Assembly: GCF_024628725.1 (NCBI RefSeq)
Contig: NZ_CP102411.1
Span: 1 to 64,000 of the forward strand
Origin: Ruegeria sp. YS9
Lineage (GTDB): Bacteria > Pseudomonadota > Alphaproteobacteria > Rhodobacterales > Rhodobacteraceae
DNA: 64,000 nucleotides
Direction: 5' to 3'
The position numbers and the translations under genes are program-made. This document shows, piece after piece, positions 25,720-33,898 of this stretch. The notes beneath the pieces are model-generated. The model saw only the letters and a list, made by a program, of their open reading frames with translations, ran no database searches and was not told the origin of the DNA. The stretch's first letter is position 1; every line of letters begins with the position of its first letter.

Positions 25720-25935
25720 AGCATTTTGTTGATGGCATTGATGCCAGCGGTGTTGGCGCCGCTCTTGTCGATCACGATCTTCCTCGGCAATCCATTGATC
25801 TCCAACACCCTGGCGAAGAACTTGGTGGCGGCTGGATTGTTTCGGCGTCGTGAAAGCATGAAATCAAGCGTCTTGCCGTGCTTGTCGACGGCTCGATAGA
25901 GATAAACTCAGGCACCTTTAACTTTGATGTAAGTT
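25720..25935 (-). pseudogene. 3' part of an IS6-family transposase, disrupted
   Basis: Minus-strand translation reads TYIKVKGA, a TGA where Trp is expected, then VYLYRAVDKHGKTLDF, MLSRRRNNPAATKFFARV and VIDKSGANTAGINAINKML, the DDE core of IS6-type transposases. After KMLKGL the homology continues only on the opposite strand (about 25667-25715, DFIKRTRPMLGFKAF), so the end has been inverted. Its 5' half is at 27261-27494, separated by the IS1111-like insertion. Confidence 0.75.
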
Positions 25936-27260
25936 CTTTATTGAGCAGCAGCTCTCGATGAGATTAGTCCTGTATCGACCACCTGCAAAGTTCTTTACGA
26001 AGTCATCCTGTTGGCGCTTCATCTCGGCGTTCAAGGCATCAACCCCCAAAGGTTTCATGCGCGGTCTTTTCTGGGCAGCCGCATGTACATCAAACGGGTT
26101 CGGTCGACAGCCTGCCGTGTTTGTCTATACGGCAACTCGTGATTGGTTGATCCGCTGGTATTCTGACTAGGCCTCCTTGGTTTGAAAGGTTGATCCGTTT
26201 GTCCAGATGGCATGCATCAGGACCGCGAGTTTTCGAGCCAAGGCAACGACCGCCTTCTTGTGACTGGTGCGGGCTTTGAGGGCTCGAGCCCATCTCTGTA
26301 ATTCCGATCCTTTGCCCGGTTTCACCCGGTTCAACAAACTGCTGGCCGCCTCGTAGAGCGCTGAGCGCAGCATAGGATCGCCGTGTTTCGATATTCTACC
26401 ACCATAATCGACATCCCCAGACTGGTATCGACGGGACGTCAGCCCGAGATATGCACCAACTGATCTGGATTTCGAAAACCGACGCGGATTGTCGATGGTC
26501 GCAACAAAGGTCACTGCACTCACAGGACCAACACCCGGGATCGTCATCAGGCGTTGGCAAGCCTCATCGGCTTTTGCGTGGCGCACCATTTCTTTACTCA
26601 GCGCAGCCGCTTGCCGAAGGTCGGCTGTGCGCAAGTCGAGCAAGGGCAGGATGACACTCGATAAGACCGGCCGATCCTTCAGGATCGCGTGGACACGCTC
26701 TTCATAGGTGTTCAGATGTTTTGGCAAACGCAGCCCGAAACTGGCCAAAAGACCGCGGATTGTGTTTTCCACATTCACGCGGGATTTCAACGCCACTTCC
26801 CGAGCTTTCAGCAATGCCCGCCGCTCCTGGGCGAGCCGGCTTTTCACCTCAACCTTCCGATAGAACCCCGTGCGCGCCAGTTCAGCTAACATGGCGGCAT
26901 CATTGGCATCGGTCTTGTTGTGCATCTGGCTGAGAACAGCATGAGCCTGACGTGCGTCGATACAAACCACCGGCAATCCCCGATCTGCAAGCTCAGTGTA
27001 AAGCCAGTTCGCCATACGGCCGGTTTCGAGGACCACACATTGGATGACGCCAACGTGGTCGCGCAACGCCTGAAAAATCACATCGGGGTCAGTTACTTTC
27101 TTCGCGGCAAACACGGGTCCACCGCTCTGATTGCAGACACAAATCGACGTCTCAGCCTTCGAGACATCCAGTCCTACAAAACACTGTTCCATCTTGCTCT
27201 CCCATTGCTGTTCCGATGCCATCATGCACCGGCCAAGAGAGCTGCTGTTCAATTACTCAG
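25936..27260 (-). mobile_element. IS1111/IS110-type element inserted in an IS6 transposase gene
   Basis: The element of about 1.3 kb has near-terminal inverted repeats (25940-25956 against 27237-27253, differing at one position), a trait of the IS1111 subgroup. It contains one transposase gene. The IS6 coding sequence breaks on both sides at the same point, with AGTT at each junction, which could be a short shared target. The stretch 25957-26166 between the repeat and the transposase stop holds no convincing gene. Confidence 0.75.
26167..27192 (-). CDS. IS110-family (IS1111 group) transposase
   Basis: A DEDD-type transposase of 341 residues. The N-terminal RuvC-like domain has FVGLDVSKAETS, the Glu in LETGRMANWL and the pair in MHNKTDANDAAML. 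The C-terminal transposase_20 domain has TIPGVGPVSAVTFVA and a conserved Ser region (GAYLGLTSRRYQSGD). The start MEQCFVGLD at 27192 follows aagatgg and fits the family better than the longer frame to 27252. No stop or frameshift is seen, so it may be functional. Confidence 0.9.
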   Translation of the reverse strand: MEQCFVGLDVSKAETSICVCNQSGGPVFAAKKVTDPDVIFQALRDHVGVIQCVVLETGRMANWLYTELADRGLPVVCIDARQAHAVLSQMHNKTDANDAAMLAELARTGFYRKVEVKSRLAQERRALLKAREVALKSRVNVENTIRGLLASFGLRLPKHLNTYEERVHAILKDRPVLSSVILPLLDLRTADLRQAAALSKEMVRHAKADEACQRLMTIPGVGPVSAVTFVATIDNPRRFSKSRSVGAYLGLTSRRYQSGDVDYGGRISKHGDPMLRSALYEAASSLLNRVKPGKGSELQRWARALKARTSHKKAVVALARKLAVLMHAIWTNGSTFQTKEA

Positions 27261-27494
27261 AGTTTCGTCCGTTCTCCACGAACGATCACATGGCCCATTG
27301 CGACGACATGCTGCGTCAGCGATTGCGCCAGAATACCGTGTTACCCATCGGTTTAGCGTGGTGCGGTCCACTGAAACGCCACGCTCATGCATGATCTCTT
27401 CCAGATCGCGGTAGGAAACGCCGTTTCGGAGATAGTAGAAAACCGCGAACAGGATCACGGCCTTCGGATATTGCGCGCCTTTGAACGAGATCAT
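27261..27494 (-). pseudogene. 5' part of the same IS6-family transposase
   Basis: It encodes MISFKGAQYPKAVILFAVF, SYRDLEEIMHERGVSVD and CDRSWRTDET, the zinc-finger-like and HTH N-terminus of IS6-type transposases, and ends where the IS1111-like element begins. The element's terminal sequence GGATCTGTTGCAAACTTTTG reads inward on the minus strand at 27562-27581. Confidence 0.8.
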
Positions 27495-27814
27495 AAAAAC
27501 AAACTTTCGACTTCAATATTTCGATATCCAATCACTCGAAGCACTTATGAGAGTCAACAGTCAAAAGTTTGCAACAGATCCTTCACCAACAGGCCGTTCG
27601 AAATGTCCTCCAACATAGCCTGCAGCTTACCGAGACGAAAACCCCTGCCAAGCCTGATTCTCTCTCTTGTTTGCGGTCCTATTGTCTATGAGACGCATTA
27701 TTTCTTAATATTGCGCATTACATATCGTTACCCAATTTTTTGGAATTAAACCCGATAAGTACCCCTTATCAAATATGATTGATTTTGCAGGAAAATGCGC
27801 GCAAAATAGCCCCC

Positions 27815-28870
27815 ATGAAGCCTCCTGCGCCCTATCTCCCTGCCGCCTCCCCTGCCCTGTCTGTCGAAGACCAGGACGCGCTCACCGATCTCTATGTGCG
27901 CGGCACGCCGGCCAACACGCTGCGCGCTTATGAGCGCGATCTGCTCTACATTACGGCCTGGAAGGCAGCACGGTTCGGAGTGCCGTTGGACTGGCCCGAG
28001 AGCGAGGCCACAGCGCTGGCCTTCATTCTCGATCACGCCCGCGATCTGGGAGATGCCGCGCCCGAGGATGTCGCGCGTCAGAGTGCCGAGATGTTGATCG
28101 CGCAAGGGCTACGCAAGTCCCTCGCCTGCCCGGCCCCTTCTACGCTGGACCGGCGCATCGCCTCCTGGCTTGCCTTTCATCGAATGAAGAACCTGACCAG
28201 CCCTTTCGGTGCGCCGCAGGTGAAGCAGGCCCGTGCCAAGGCGCGCCGCGCCGCCGCCCGGCCCCCTGCCCCAAAATCGCAGCAACCGATTACCCGCGAT
28301 GTGCTCGAGCAGTTGCTGTCCACTTGTCGGGGGTCCCGGCGGGATTGCCGCGACCGCGCCATCTTGATGCTGGGTTGGGCTTCGGGTGGTAGACGGCGCT
28401 CGGAGATCACCGGGTTGATGTTTGAAGACGTCTCGCTGAAGGAGTTCAACGAGAAAAGCCTGGTTTGGATTTCACTGCTGGAGACCAAGACGACAACCAA
28501 AGGTGAAACGCCGCGGCTGGTGTTGAAAGGCCGCGCAGCCCAAGCGCTGGCCCATTGGATCGAGGTGGGTGAGATTCAGGACGGCCCCTTGTTCCGGCCT
28601 GTTTCAAAAGCCGATCGGGTGTTAACCCGCCGCCTCAGCCCGGATGCCATCGCGCAGATCGTCAAGCGTCGGGTGAAACTGGCGGGCCTGCCGGACGGGT
28701 TCGCTTCCCCCCATGGGCTGCGCTCGGGCTTCCTGACCCAGGCCGCGCTGGACGGCGCCCCGATCCAGGCCGCGATGCGCCTCTCCCTGCATCGCTCCAT
28801 GGCCCAGGCGCAGAAATACTACGACGATGTGGACATCGCGGATAACCCGGCGACTGATCTACTGGGGTGA
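27815..28870 (+). CDS. Tyrosine recombinase/integrase
   Basis: A 351-residue phage-integrase-type recombinase. The N-terminal SAM-like core-binding domain (TLRAYERDLLYITAWKAARFG) precedes a catalytic domain with the first Arg in SGGRRRSEITGL, the H-x-x-R box SPHGLRSGFLT, a later His in LSLHRSMAQAQ and the nucleophile in KYYDDV. The ATG at 27815 was chosen over an upstream frame start because it gives the more compact N-terminus. It lies just inside the left IS6 end. It may resolve plasmid multimers or integrate an element. A decayed relative is at 29690. Confidence 0.85.
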   Translation: MKPPAPYLPAASPALSVEDQDALTDLYVRGTPANTLRAYERDLLYITAWKAARFGVPLDWPESEATALAFILDHARDLGDAAPEDVARQSAEMLIAQGLRKSLACPAPSTLDRRIASWLAFHRMKNLTSPFGAPQVKQARAKARRAAARPPAPKSQQPITRDVLEQLLSTCRGSRRDCRDRAILMLGWASGGRRRSEITGLMFEDVSLKEFNEKSLVWISLLETKTTTKGETPRLVLKGRAAQALAHWIEVGEIQDGPLFRPVSKADRVLTRRLSPDAIAQIVKRRVKLAGLPDGFASPHGLRSGFLTQAALDGAPIQAAMRLSLHRSMAQAQKYYDDVDIADNPATDLLG

Positions 28871-28924
28871 GTAGTTACTGACTATTTAATAATCCCCGCT
28901 TGAGGGAAACTCCGGCTGCTGTGC

Positions 28925-29269
28925 CTATGTCTTGTTTCCTGTCGCATCTGTTAACGTGGCCAGCGCGGAAACATGTCGCGGCAGATCGCAACGGGAATGC
29001 AGGATATCAACAATGATCACCGCGTCCGGCTGATCCAGATAAACCAGGAAATGCTCTCCTGCGCGCACATATCTGAGATCCGCCGCCTCTTCGACCAATA
29101 TAGAACAACTTCGGCTGGCCACCCTGCCCTCTGTGATGGCCTGACAGCGCGCTATTAGTTCTTGTTCATAAAGATCGGCTTGATGCGATCCAAACTTGTC
29201 GATGGTCCATCGGGCAATTTCCACCAGGCTGGATTCAGCGCGGCGTGTCAGTCGAAAGGGTCTGGTCAC
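28925..29269 (-). CDS. parE: ParE/RelE-type toxin
   Basis: A 114-residue RelE/ParE-superfamily toxin: FRLTRRAESSLVEIARWTIDKFG near the start, and LRYVRAGEHFLVYLDQPDAVIIVDILHSRCDL near the end, matching the ParE fold (Arg in the ADLRYVR strand and a C-terminal His/Arg helix). ParE toxins inhibit DNA gyrase. The start overlaps the antitoxin stop by four bases (ATGA). It would stabilise the replicon that follows at 30 kb. Confidence 0.87.
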   Translation of the reverse strand: MTRPFRLTRRAESSLVEIARWTIDKFGSHQADLYEQELIARCQAITEGRVASRSCSILVEEAADLRYVRAGEHFLVYLDQPDAVIIVDILHSRCDLPRHVSALATLTDATGNKT

Positions 29270-29523
29270 GCCTTGGCTCGTGCCCTTGCAAAGGCACGAC
29301 GGATCGCATCCGAACCCCTGCCTTCTGCCAAATCTCCGGCCTGAGCCTGCGCTACACCCTCCTGCAAGCCTTGTTTGAGAGACTCCAGCCCCGCTTCTTC
29401 CCGCTCCAAAAGCCGAAGGCCGGCGCGCAACGCTTCACTGGCGTTCTGATATCGACCGGACGCAACCAGATTCTGCACCAGTTGATCCTGCGATTCTGTA
29501 AGTACAACATTGCGGGTTACCAT
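29266..29523 (-). CDS. parD: ParD-type antitoxin
   Basis: An 85-residue ribbon-helix-helix antitoxin: N-terminal strand VTRNVVLTESQDQLVQNLVA and helix GRYQNASEALRAGLRLLEREE are typical of ParD, and the acidic/Ala-rich tail would wrap the toxin. The start at 29523 fits the family and follows aggaggcttacgcc on the minus strand; the longer frame to 29643 was rejected. It would repress its own operon. Confidence 0.87.
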   Translation of the reverse strand: MVTRNVVLTESQDQLVQNLVASGRYQNASEALRAGLRLLEREEAGLESLKQGLQEGVAQAQAGDLAEGRGSDAIRRAFARARAKA

Positions 29524-29689
29524 GGCGTAAGCCTCCTTTTTGGCAATATATGCCAACGAGACCGTCTGTTCAACGATTGAGGAGCCCAAAATCACTAATT
29601 CGAGCAAGCTGGTTTTATGGACGCTAATGGGACGTGAACACACGGATCATGTCTGTGATCCCATATGAATCCAATGACGGTAGAGACTT

Positions 29690-29990
29690 GCGTCAAAAGC
29701 CGCGCCGCGCAAGCACAGCTGCACTGGATCGAGGACAGTTCCCTGTTCCGTCGCAACTTACAGGCGCACAATTCCCGAAACCCCGCCCTCACGGTATGCC
29801 ATTTCTTGGGCAATTGGCGAGCGGCTGACTCTAGCCGGAATGTTCGCGTGTTTTCCTCTGCGCACGGGCTGAGCTCGGTGTATCTGACCCAGATCGCCAT
29901 GCCATTCTCACCGCATCGTACTCCCGTACTGGCGCAGAAGTATTGTTACGAAGTTGGTATCGCAGAAAACTCGATAACGAAATTGTTGGT
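29690..29990 (+). pseudogene. Decayed second copy of the tyrosine recombinase C-terminus
   Basis: The frame shows VKSRAAQAQLHWIED-SSLFR and, later, FSSAHGLSSVYLTQIA and LAQKYCYEVGIAENSITKLL. These align with LKGRAAQALAHWIEV-GPLFR, FASPHGLRSGFLTQAA and AQKYYDDVDIADNPATDLL of the intact gene at 27815. The catalytic HGLR has become HGLS and the middle is degraded. The stretch 29524-30359 otherwise holds only a parS-like site. Confidence 0.75.
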
Positions 29991-30196
29991 GAGAGAATTT
30001 GACCAATCAGCTCAACTAGCTCCCTGCCCTTCCCAATTGCGCAATTTGCGCCAAAAGCCGTTCGGCCTTCACTCCAACTCCATGCTAGAGGCGTTCTACT
30101 CAAAGCGGAGCATAGGGAGGAGTTTTACAGGAATGCCTTCGCATGCCTACGTTAGAACTTCATCGACTGAAAGAACCCATGATCCCGCTCAACCGA

Positions 30197-30212
30197 GTTT
30201 ACAACTGTAAAC
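30197..30212. promoter_or_regulatory. parS-like centromere site upstream of repA
   Basis: GTTTACAACTGTAAAC differs by one base from the perfect palindrome found twice in repB. It lies about 150 bp before repA. Confidence 0.7.
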
Positions 30213-30359
30213 CACCCTGCTCTGATGCAAAGCGTATGTAGTCCTCCGCGTTGGAAAACCTACAATATAGGCGAAAATCCTTGACTTAGTGCTATGAATC
30301 ACGGCTGTTTATCTCAAGTGGCGCAAAAATGACCACATTCTTTAATTTGAGGCAACTAC

Positions 30360-31544
30360 ATGATTCCCGTGACACCACTTGCGGCAGAAAGACCATCGGC
30401 ACTCGCCACGGAAATATCTGAGAGATTAAACTCGGCTATCCGGGAACATCTACTTGCTGCATTTGCCCCCGACAATACCAAATCACTGCGAAATTTTGCA
30501 GCGCCAGAAGCTGCTGAACTCTTAGGAGTCTCAGGTCAATTCATGCGCAAAGTCCACGCAGAGGGAACGATTCCTGAACCGAATGACGTACGCAGCGGTA
30601 GGCGTTACTATACTGCCCAAGAACTTTGGGAGGCTCGCGAAACGCTTGAGAAAACCTCACGCAAAAAAGGGCGCTATGTCCCTCGCCGGACTGAAGGAGA
30701 AAAGCTCCAAGTCTGGCAGTTGATGAACTTCAAAGGCGGCAGCAGTAAGAGCACCACAACAATTCACTTGGCTCACTATTTTGCGCTTCGCGGTTACCGT
30801 GTGCTGGCTGTTGATCTGGATCCTCAAGGCTCTCTTACATCCATGTGCGGCATAAGCCCCGAAATAGAGTTTGACGGGCTGACGATTTACGATGCTATTC
30901 GATATGAAGATCCGGTAGATATGGCGGACGTCGTGCTTCCGACGTACTTCCCCGGTCTCTCTGTGGCTCCGTCACGGCTTGTTCTTTCCGAATTTGAGAC
31001 AGAATCTGCCGTTCACTCCAACCCAGACCATCCGTTCTTTACAAGAATACGGAATGCCCTGGCCCAGGTGGAAGGAGATTTTGACCTTGTTCTGATTGAT
31101 AGCCCACCTCAGCTAGGATTCTTGACAATTGCTGGGATGGCGGCCGCCAGTTCATTGCTTGTGCCACTTACACCTTCGATGCTGGACGTGTCTTCGACGG
31201 CTCAATTTCTCGAACTCGCTGGTGCTTACATGGCAGTCATTGAAGATGCCGGCGCTACGCTCGAATACGACAACTTCAAATTCCTGATAACGCGTGACGA
31301 GCCAACAGACGTACCGTCTCAACAACTGGCTTCGTTCATGCGGGCACTGTTTCAGGATCGCGTTATGTCAGCCACAGCCCTCAAAAGCACCGCGGTCAGT
31401 GACGCCACAATGCTCAAACAATCAATTTACGAAGTCGTGCGGTCAGAAATGACACGCGCAACTTATGATCGGGCAAAGAACTCAATGGATGCGATCGGCT
31501 CTGAGGTAGAGCAAATGATCCATCAAGCATGGGGACGCAGCTAA
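30360..31544 (+). CDS. repA: RepA partition ATPase (ParA family) of a repABC replicon
   Basis: A 394-residue ParA-type ATPase that segregates the plasmid and represses the operon. The N-terminal domain has a helix-turn-helix (APEAAELLGVSGQFMRKVHAEG). The deviant Walker A is NFKGGSSKSTTTIHLA near residue 125, with VDLDPQG, and Walker B is LVLIDSPPQLG. The stop overlaps the repB start (TAATG), typical of repABC operons. Base composition of repA to repC appears more AT-rich than the copper island. Confidence 0.95.
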   Translation: MIPVTPLAAERPSALATEISERLNSAIREHLLAAFAPDNTKSLRNFAAPEAAELLGVSGQFMRKVHAEGTIPEPNDVRSGRRYYTAQELWEARETLEKTSRKKGRYVPRRTEGEKLQVWQLMNFKGGSSKSTTTIHLAHYFALRGYRVLAVDLDPQGSLTSMCGISPEIEFDGLTIYDAIRYEDPVDMADVVLPTYFPGLSVAPSRLVLSEFETESAVHSNPDHPFFTRIRNALAQVEGDFDLVLIDSPPQLGFLTIAGMAAASSLLVPLTPSMLDVSSTAQFLELAGAYMAVIEDAGATLEYDNFKFLITRDEPTDVPSQQLASFMRALFQDRVMSATALKSTAVSDATMLKQSIYEVVRSEMTRATYDRAKNSMDAIGSEVEQMIHQAWGRS

Positions 31545-32512
31545 TGGCTAGAAAGTCGCTTCAGGAGATGTCGGGGATCGCAAACACCATCGCGCGCTCT
31601 AGCCCCAAGGCCATCGATAAAACTCCAAAACCCAATGCCCCTGCTCTTGGTGCGCTTCAGGGCTCTCTTGCCGCAATCAGGGAAATTGACCCTGCTCTGA
31701 TCGACGACTGGGGGCCTGCCGATAGGCTCGGTGAGTTTACAGCTGTAAACATTGACGAAGAAGACGATAGTTTTGAAAGCTTGATGTCGAGTATACAAGA
31801 CGGTGGCCAACAAGTTCCCATTCTTGTCAGAAGATCGAAATCCGACGGTCGATACGAGGCAATTTATGGACGGAGGAGGCTCAAAGCCTGTCGTGAACTT
31901 GGTATTAAAGTCCGCGCCAATGTTCAGGATATCGACGATGCTTCAGCGCTTCTCGCCAAAGGGCTTGAGAATGCTGCGAGGCGCAATCTTTCCTTCTACG
32001 AGAAAGCACGTTTCGCCGAGGCGATCCTGACTTCCGGGCATGACACGGCAACGGTGCGGCAAGTATTGAACGTTTCGAAATCAGGGCTGTCTCACCTGAC
32101 AAAAATTACGCAACATGTTCCTGCAAAGATTGGTGACATGATCGGCGCAGCCCCAAAATCAGGCCGCCCAAAATGGACCGTGCTTGCAGAGCACTTCGTT
32201 GCAGGCAAGCTAGCGGAAGATGAAGCTGCAAATCTTCTTGCAACCATTGAGCCATCGATGTCGTCAGATGATCGGCTGGAAATGCTCCTAAAAGCAGCTG
32301 CCAAACGCGGTGCAAGACAAAGAGAAGGTGCAGCCGAACTCAACCCAATCGAAGGCGTTACAATCAAATCTACCAACGGATCACTAACTGTTTCGGTCAA
32401 AAGGACCGGAGCTAACGCTGGCTTCGCTAGCTGGTTGGACGAAAACATGGCTGAAATCATTAAGCGCTCACACGCTGAGTTTACAGCTGTAAACGCCAAG
32501 AAAAAGAACTGA
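31544..32512 (+). CDS. repB: RepB centromere-binding partition protein (ParB family)
   Basis: A 322-residue ParB-type protein: N-terminal basic segment, ParB domain with DGGQQVPILVRRSK and YEAIYGRRRLKACRELG, the helix ENAARRNLSFYEKARFAEAI, and a central HTH (DTATVRQVLNVSKSGLSHLTKI) binding parS. The start at 31544 overlaps the repA stop. Unusually, two perfect 16-bp parS palindromes lie inside the coding sequence, one near each end. Confidence 0.95.
   Translation: MARKSLQEMSGIANTIARSSPKAIDKTPKPNAPALGALQGSLAAIREIDPALIDDWGPADRLGEFTAVNIDEEDDSFESLMSSIQDGGQQVPILVRRSKSDGRYEAIYGRRRLKACRELGIKVRANVQDIDDASALLAKGLENAARRNLSFYEKARFAEAILTSGHDTATVRQVLNVSKSGLSHLTKITQHVPAKIGDMIGAAPKSGRPKWTVLAEHFVAGKLAEDEAANLLATIEPSMSSDDRLEMLLKAAAKRGARQREGAAELNPIEGVTIKSTNGSLTVSVKRTGANAGFASWLDENMAEIIKRSHAEFTAVNAKKKN
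31735..31750. promoter_or_regulatory. parS site inside repB (5' part)
   Basis: Perfect palindrome GTTTACAGCTGTAAAC, matching the repABC parS pattern GTTnnCnGCnGnnAAC. Confidence 0.85.
32479..32494. promoter_or_regulatory. parS site inside repB (3' end)
   Basis: A second exact copy of GTTTACAGCTGTAAAC, 18 bp before the end of repB. Confidence 0.85.
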
Positions 32513-32542
32513 GGACGAGCAGAAAGGAGGAAGGCAAACAAA

Positions 32543-32603
32543 CAAAACCCCCGAAACCGGAGCTTCGAGGGCTGCTGCGCAAAGCGCAATTCTTAGATTA
32601 GAC
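32543..32603 (-). ncRNA. Counter-transcribed RNA controlling repC (incompatibility RNA)
   Basis: In the 177-bp repB-repC gap the minus strand shows a promoter (TTGTGT, 17 bp, TAGATT with the -10 at 32610-32615) and, about 60 nt downstream, a terminator. Bases 32548-32555 pair with 32564-32571 and are followed by T residues (32547-32544). This is the layout of the antisense RNA that limits RepC translation in repABC plasmids. The ends are estimates. Confidence 0.75.
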
Positions 32604-32689
32604 ACCTAGAATCTAGCAGCACCCGAATCGCCACACAAGAAAAAACGCTCTTGAGCGAACGGGTAATTTTTGTCTGCCGATAGATAATC

Positions 32690-33745
32690 ATGAAAACACT
32701 AACAGCATTGGCTCCAAATGGAGCAACCTTGTCGGCAACGACAGGGCAGGGGAGTAGTACGCCCAAAAAATGGATACTTCTTCGCGCCGTTGAAGAGGCC
32801 AGAGAACCTCTTGGGTTAAAATCCACAACTCTCAATGTCCTGAGAGCCATGATTTCCTTTTTGGGCGGTGATCAGATTGCTGCGGACCAAGATGATCATC
32901 ACATCTGCTTCGCTTCCAACGCGGCGATCGCCAAACGAACGCATGTCAGCGTGCAGACAGTTGAGCGTCATATCTCGACGCTGGTTGCGCTTGGACTTAT
33001 CCGCCGCGTAATGAGCGCAAACGGCAAGCGATGGGCGCGCCGGGATCGACAGGGCAGGGTGGTCACCGCAACCGGGCTCTCGTTGATGCCTTTGTCTGAA
33101 CGGCACGCTGAGTTCATCCAAGAAGCCCAGAGGCATGCTGATCGAGTTCTCGAGTTCACTGTACTCCGTGACAATGTTTCCGCCGCTCTGGCGCGCCTTA
33201 GGGAACTCGTAGCAAATGACACCGCGATCTCTGATTTGATGACCACCGTACGCAATGCTCTGCGTCGCAAACCAGATGCGAGTGTACTCAGCAAGCTTCT
33301 GGCAGAAATCTCTGTGGAAATCTCCGAGATAACACAGACAGATACAGAAAATTTGAGGGCCAGTGACAGTGAAATTGAGGGGCACAAAGAGGACTCTCTG
33401 AATCCAGAAGTTAAGAAAGAAGAACTTTCTCAGATTCAGGTTTCTCCAGGCCAAATGGAGCGCAGTTTTCCACGGCTATGCTCAGAACTACGCTTTGCTA
33501 AAGATCAGCACCACTGTGATCGGCTTATGGACGATATCGCCGAGTACCTACGGCTTGGCCAAACCTGGTATGCAATGAAATCAACGTTTGGCCCAGCTAT
33601 TCGCTTCATTGTTCTTGGATACATTTTTCAACGTGCTGAGAACATACAGTCTCCAGGGGCTTACCTGATTTCATTATTGGCTAAGATTGAAAAGGGAGAG
33701 CTGTCTCCAAAGGCAATGCTGTCGCGGACCTCCAATGCCACGTAA
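32690..33745 (+). CDS. repC: RepC replication initiator
   Basis: A 351-residue RepC-type initiator. The N-terminal winged-helix domain has KKWILLRAVEEAREPLGLKSTTLNVLRAM and AKRTHVSVQTVERHISTLVALGLI. The C-terminal domain is variable, with SYGQTWYAMKS-like and GAYLISLLAKIEKGE motifs in the last 60 residues. In this plasmid class the origin lies inside repC, and the AT-rich stretch around 33300-33430 is the likely place. The gene follows the antisense RNA region. The residue count agrees with the family's lower range. Confidence 0.92.
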   Translation: MKTLTALAPNGATLSATTGQGSSTPKKWILLRAVEEAREPLGLKSTTLNVLRAMISFLGGDQIAADQDDHHICFASNAAIAKRTHVSVQTVERHISTLVALGLIRRVMSANGKRWARRDRQGRVVTATGLSLMPLSERHAEFIQEAQRHADRVLEFTVLRDNVSAALARLRELVANDTAISDLMTTVRNALRRKPDASVLSKLLAEISVEISEITQTDTENLRASDSEIEGHKEDSLNPEVKKEELSQIQVSPGQMERSFPRLCSELRFAKDQHHCDRLMDDIAEYLRLGQTWYAMKSTFGPAIRFIVLGYIFQRAENIQSPGAYLISLLAKIEKGELSPKAMLSRTSNAT

Positions 33746-33898
33746 CTTTGGGAAGGAGGATGAGGTTTACCGTTTTCAGATTACACATCCAATCGATGAT
33801 CGGATTGAAGAGTTTGAAAAAGGTGAGCAATAGGATTGACCTCTATAAATCACGTAACCATAAATAGTGAGCTATAGAAAGGAAGCTTATACCTCACG

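Noticed and set aside
25437..25853. Plus-strand frame of 138 codons beside the IS200 element
   Set aside because: Only a short IS6-like stretch (DFIKRTRPMLGF) is protein-like; the rest is antisense of the IS6 remnant or unrelated.
25958..26170. Short plus-strand frame inside the IS1111-like element
   Set aside because: It lies in the non-coding 3' part of the element, with no ribosome site or recognisable protein pattern.
29665..30210. An intact plus-strand gene of about 180 codons
   Set aside because: It aligns to the integrase only in scattered blocks and has lost a catalytic residue, so it is scored as a decayed copy.
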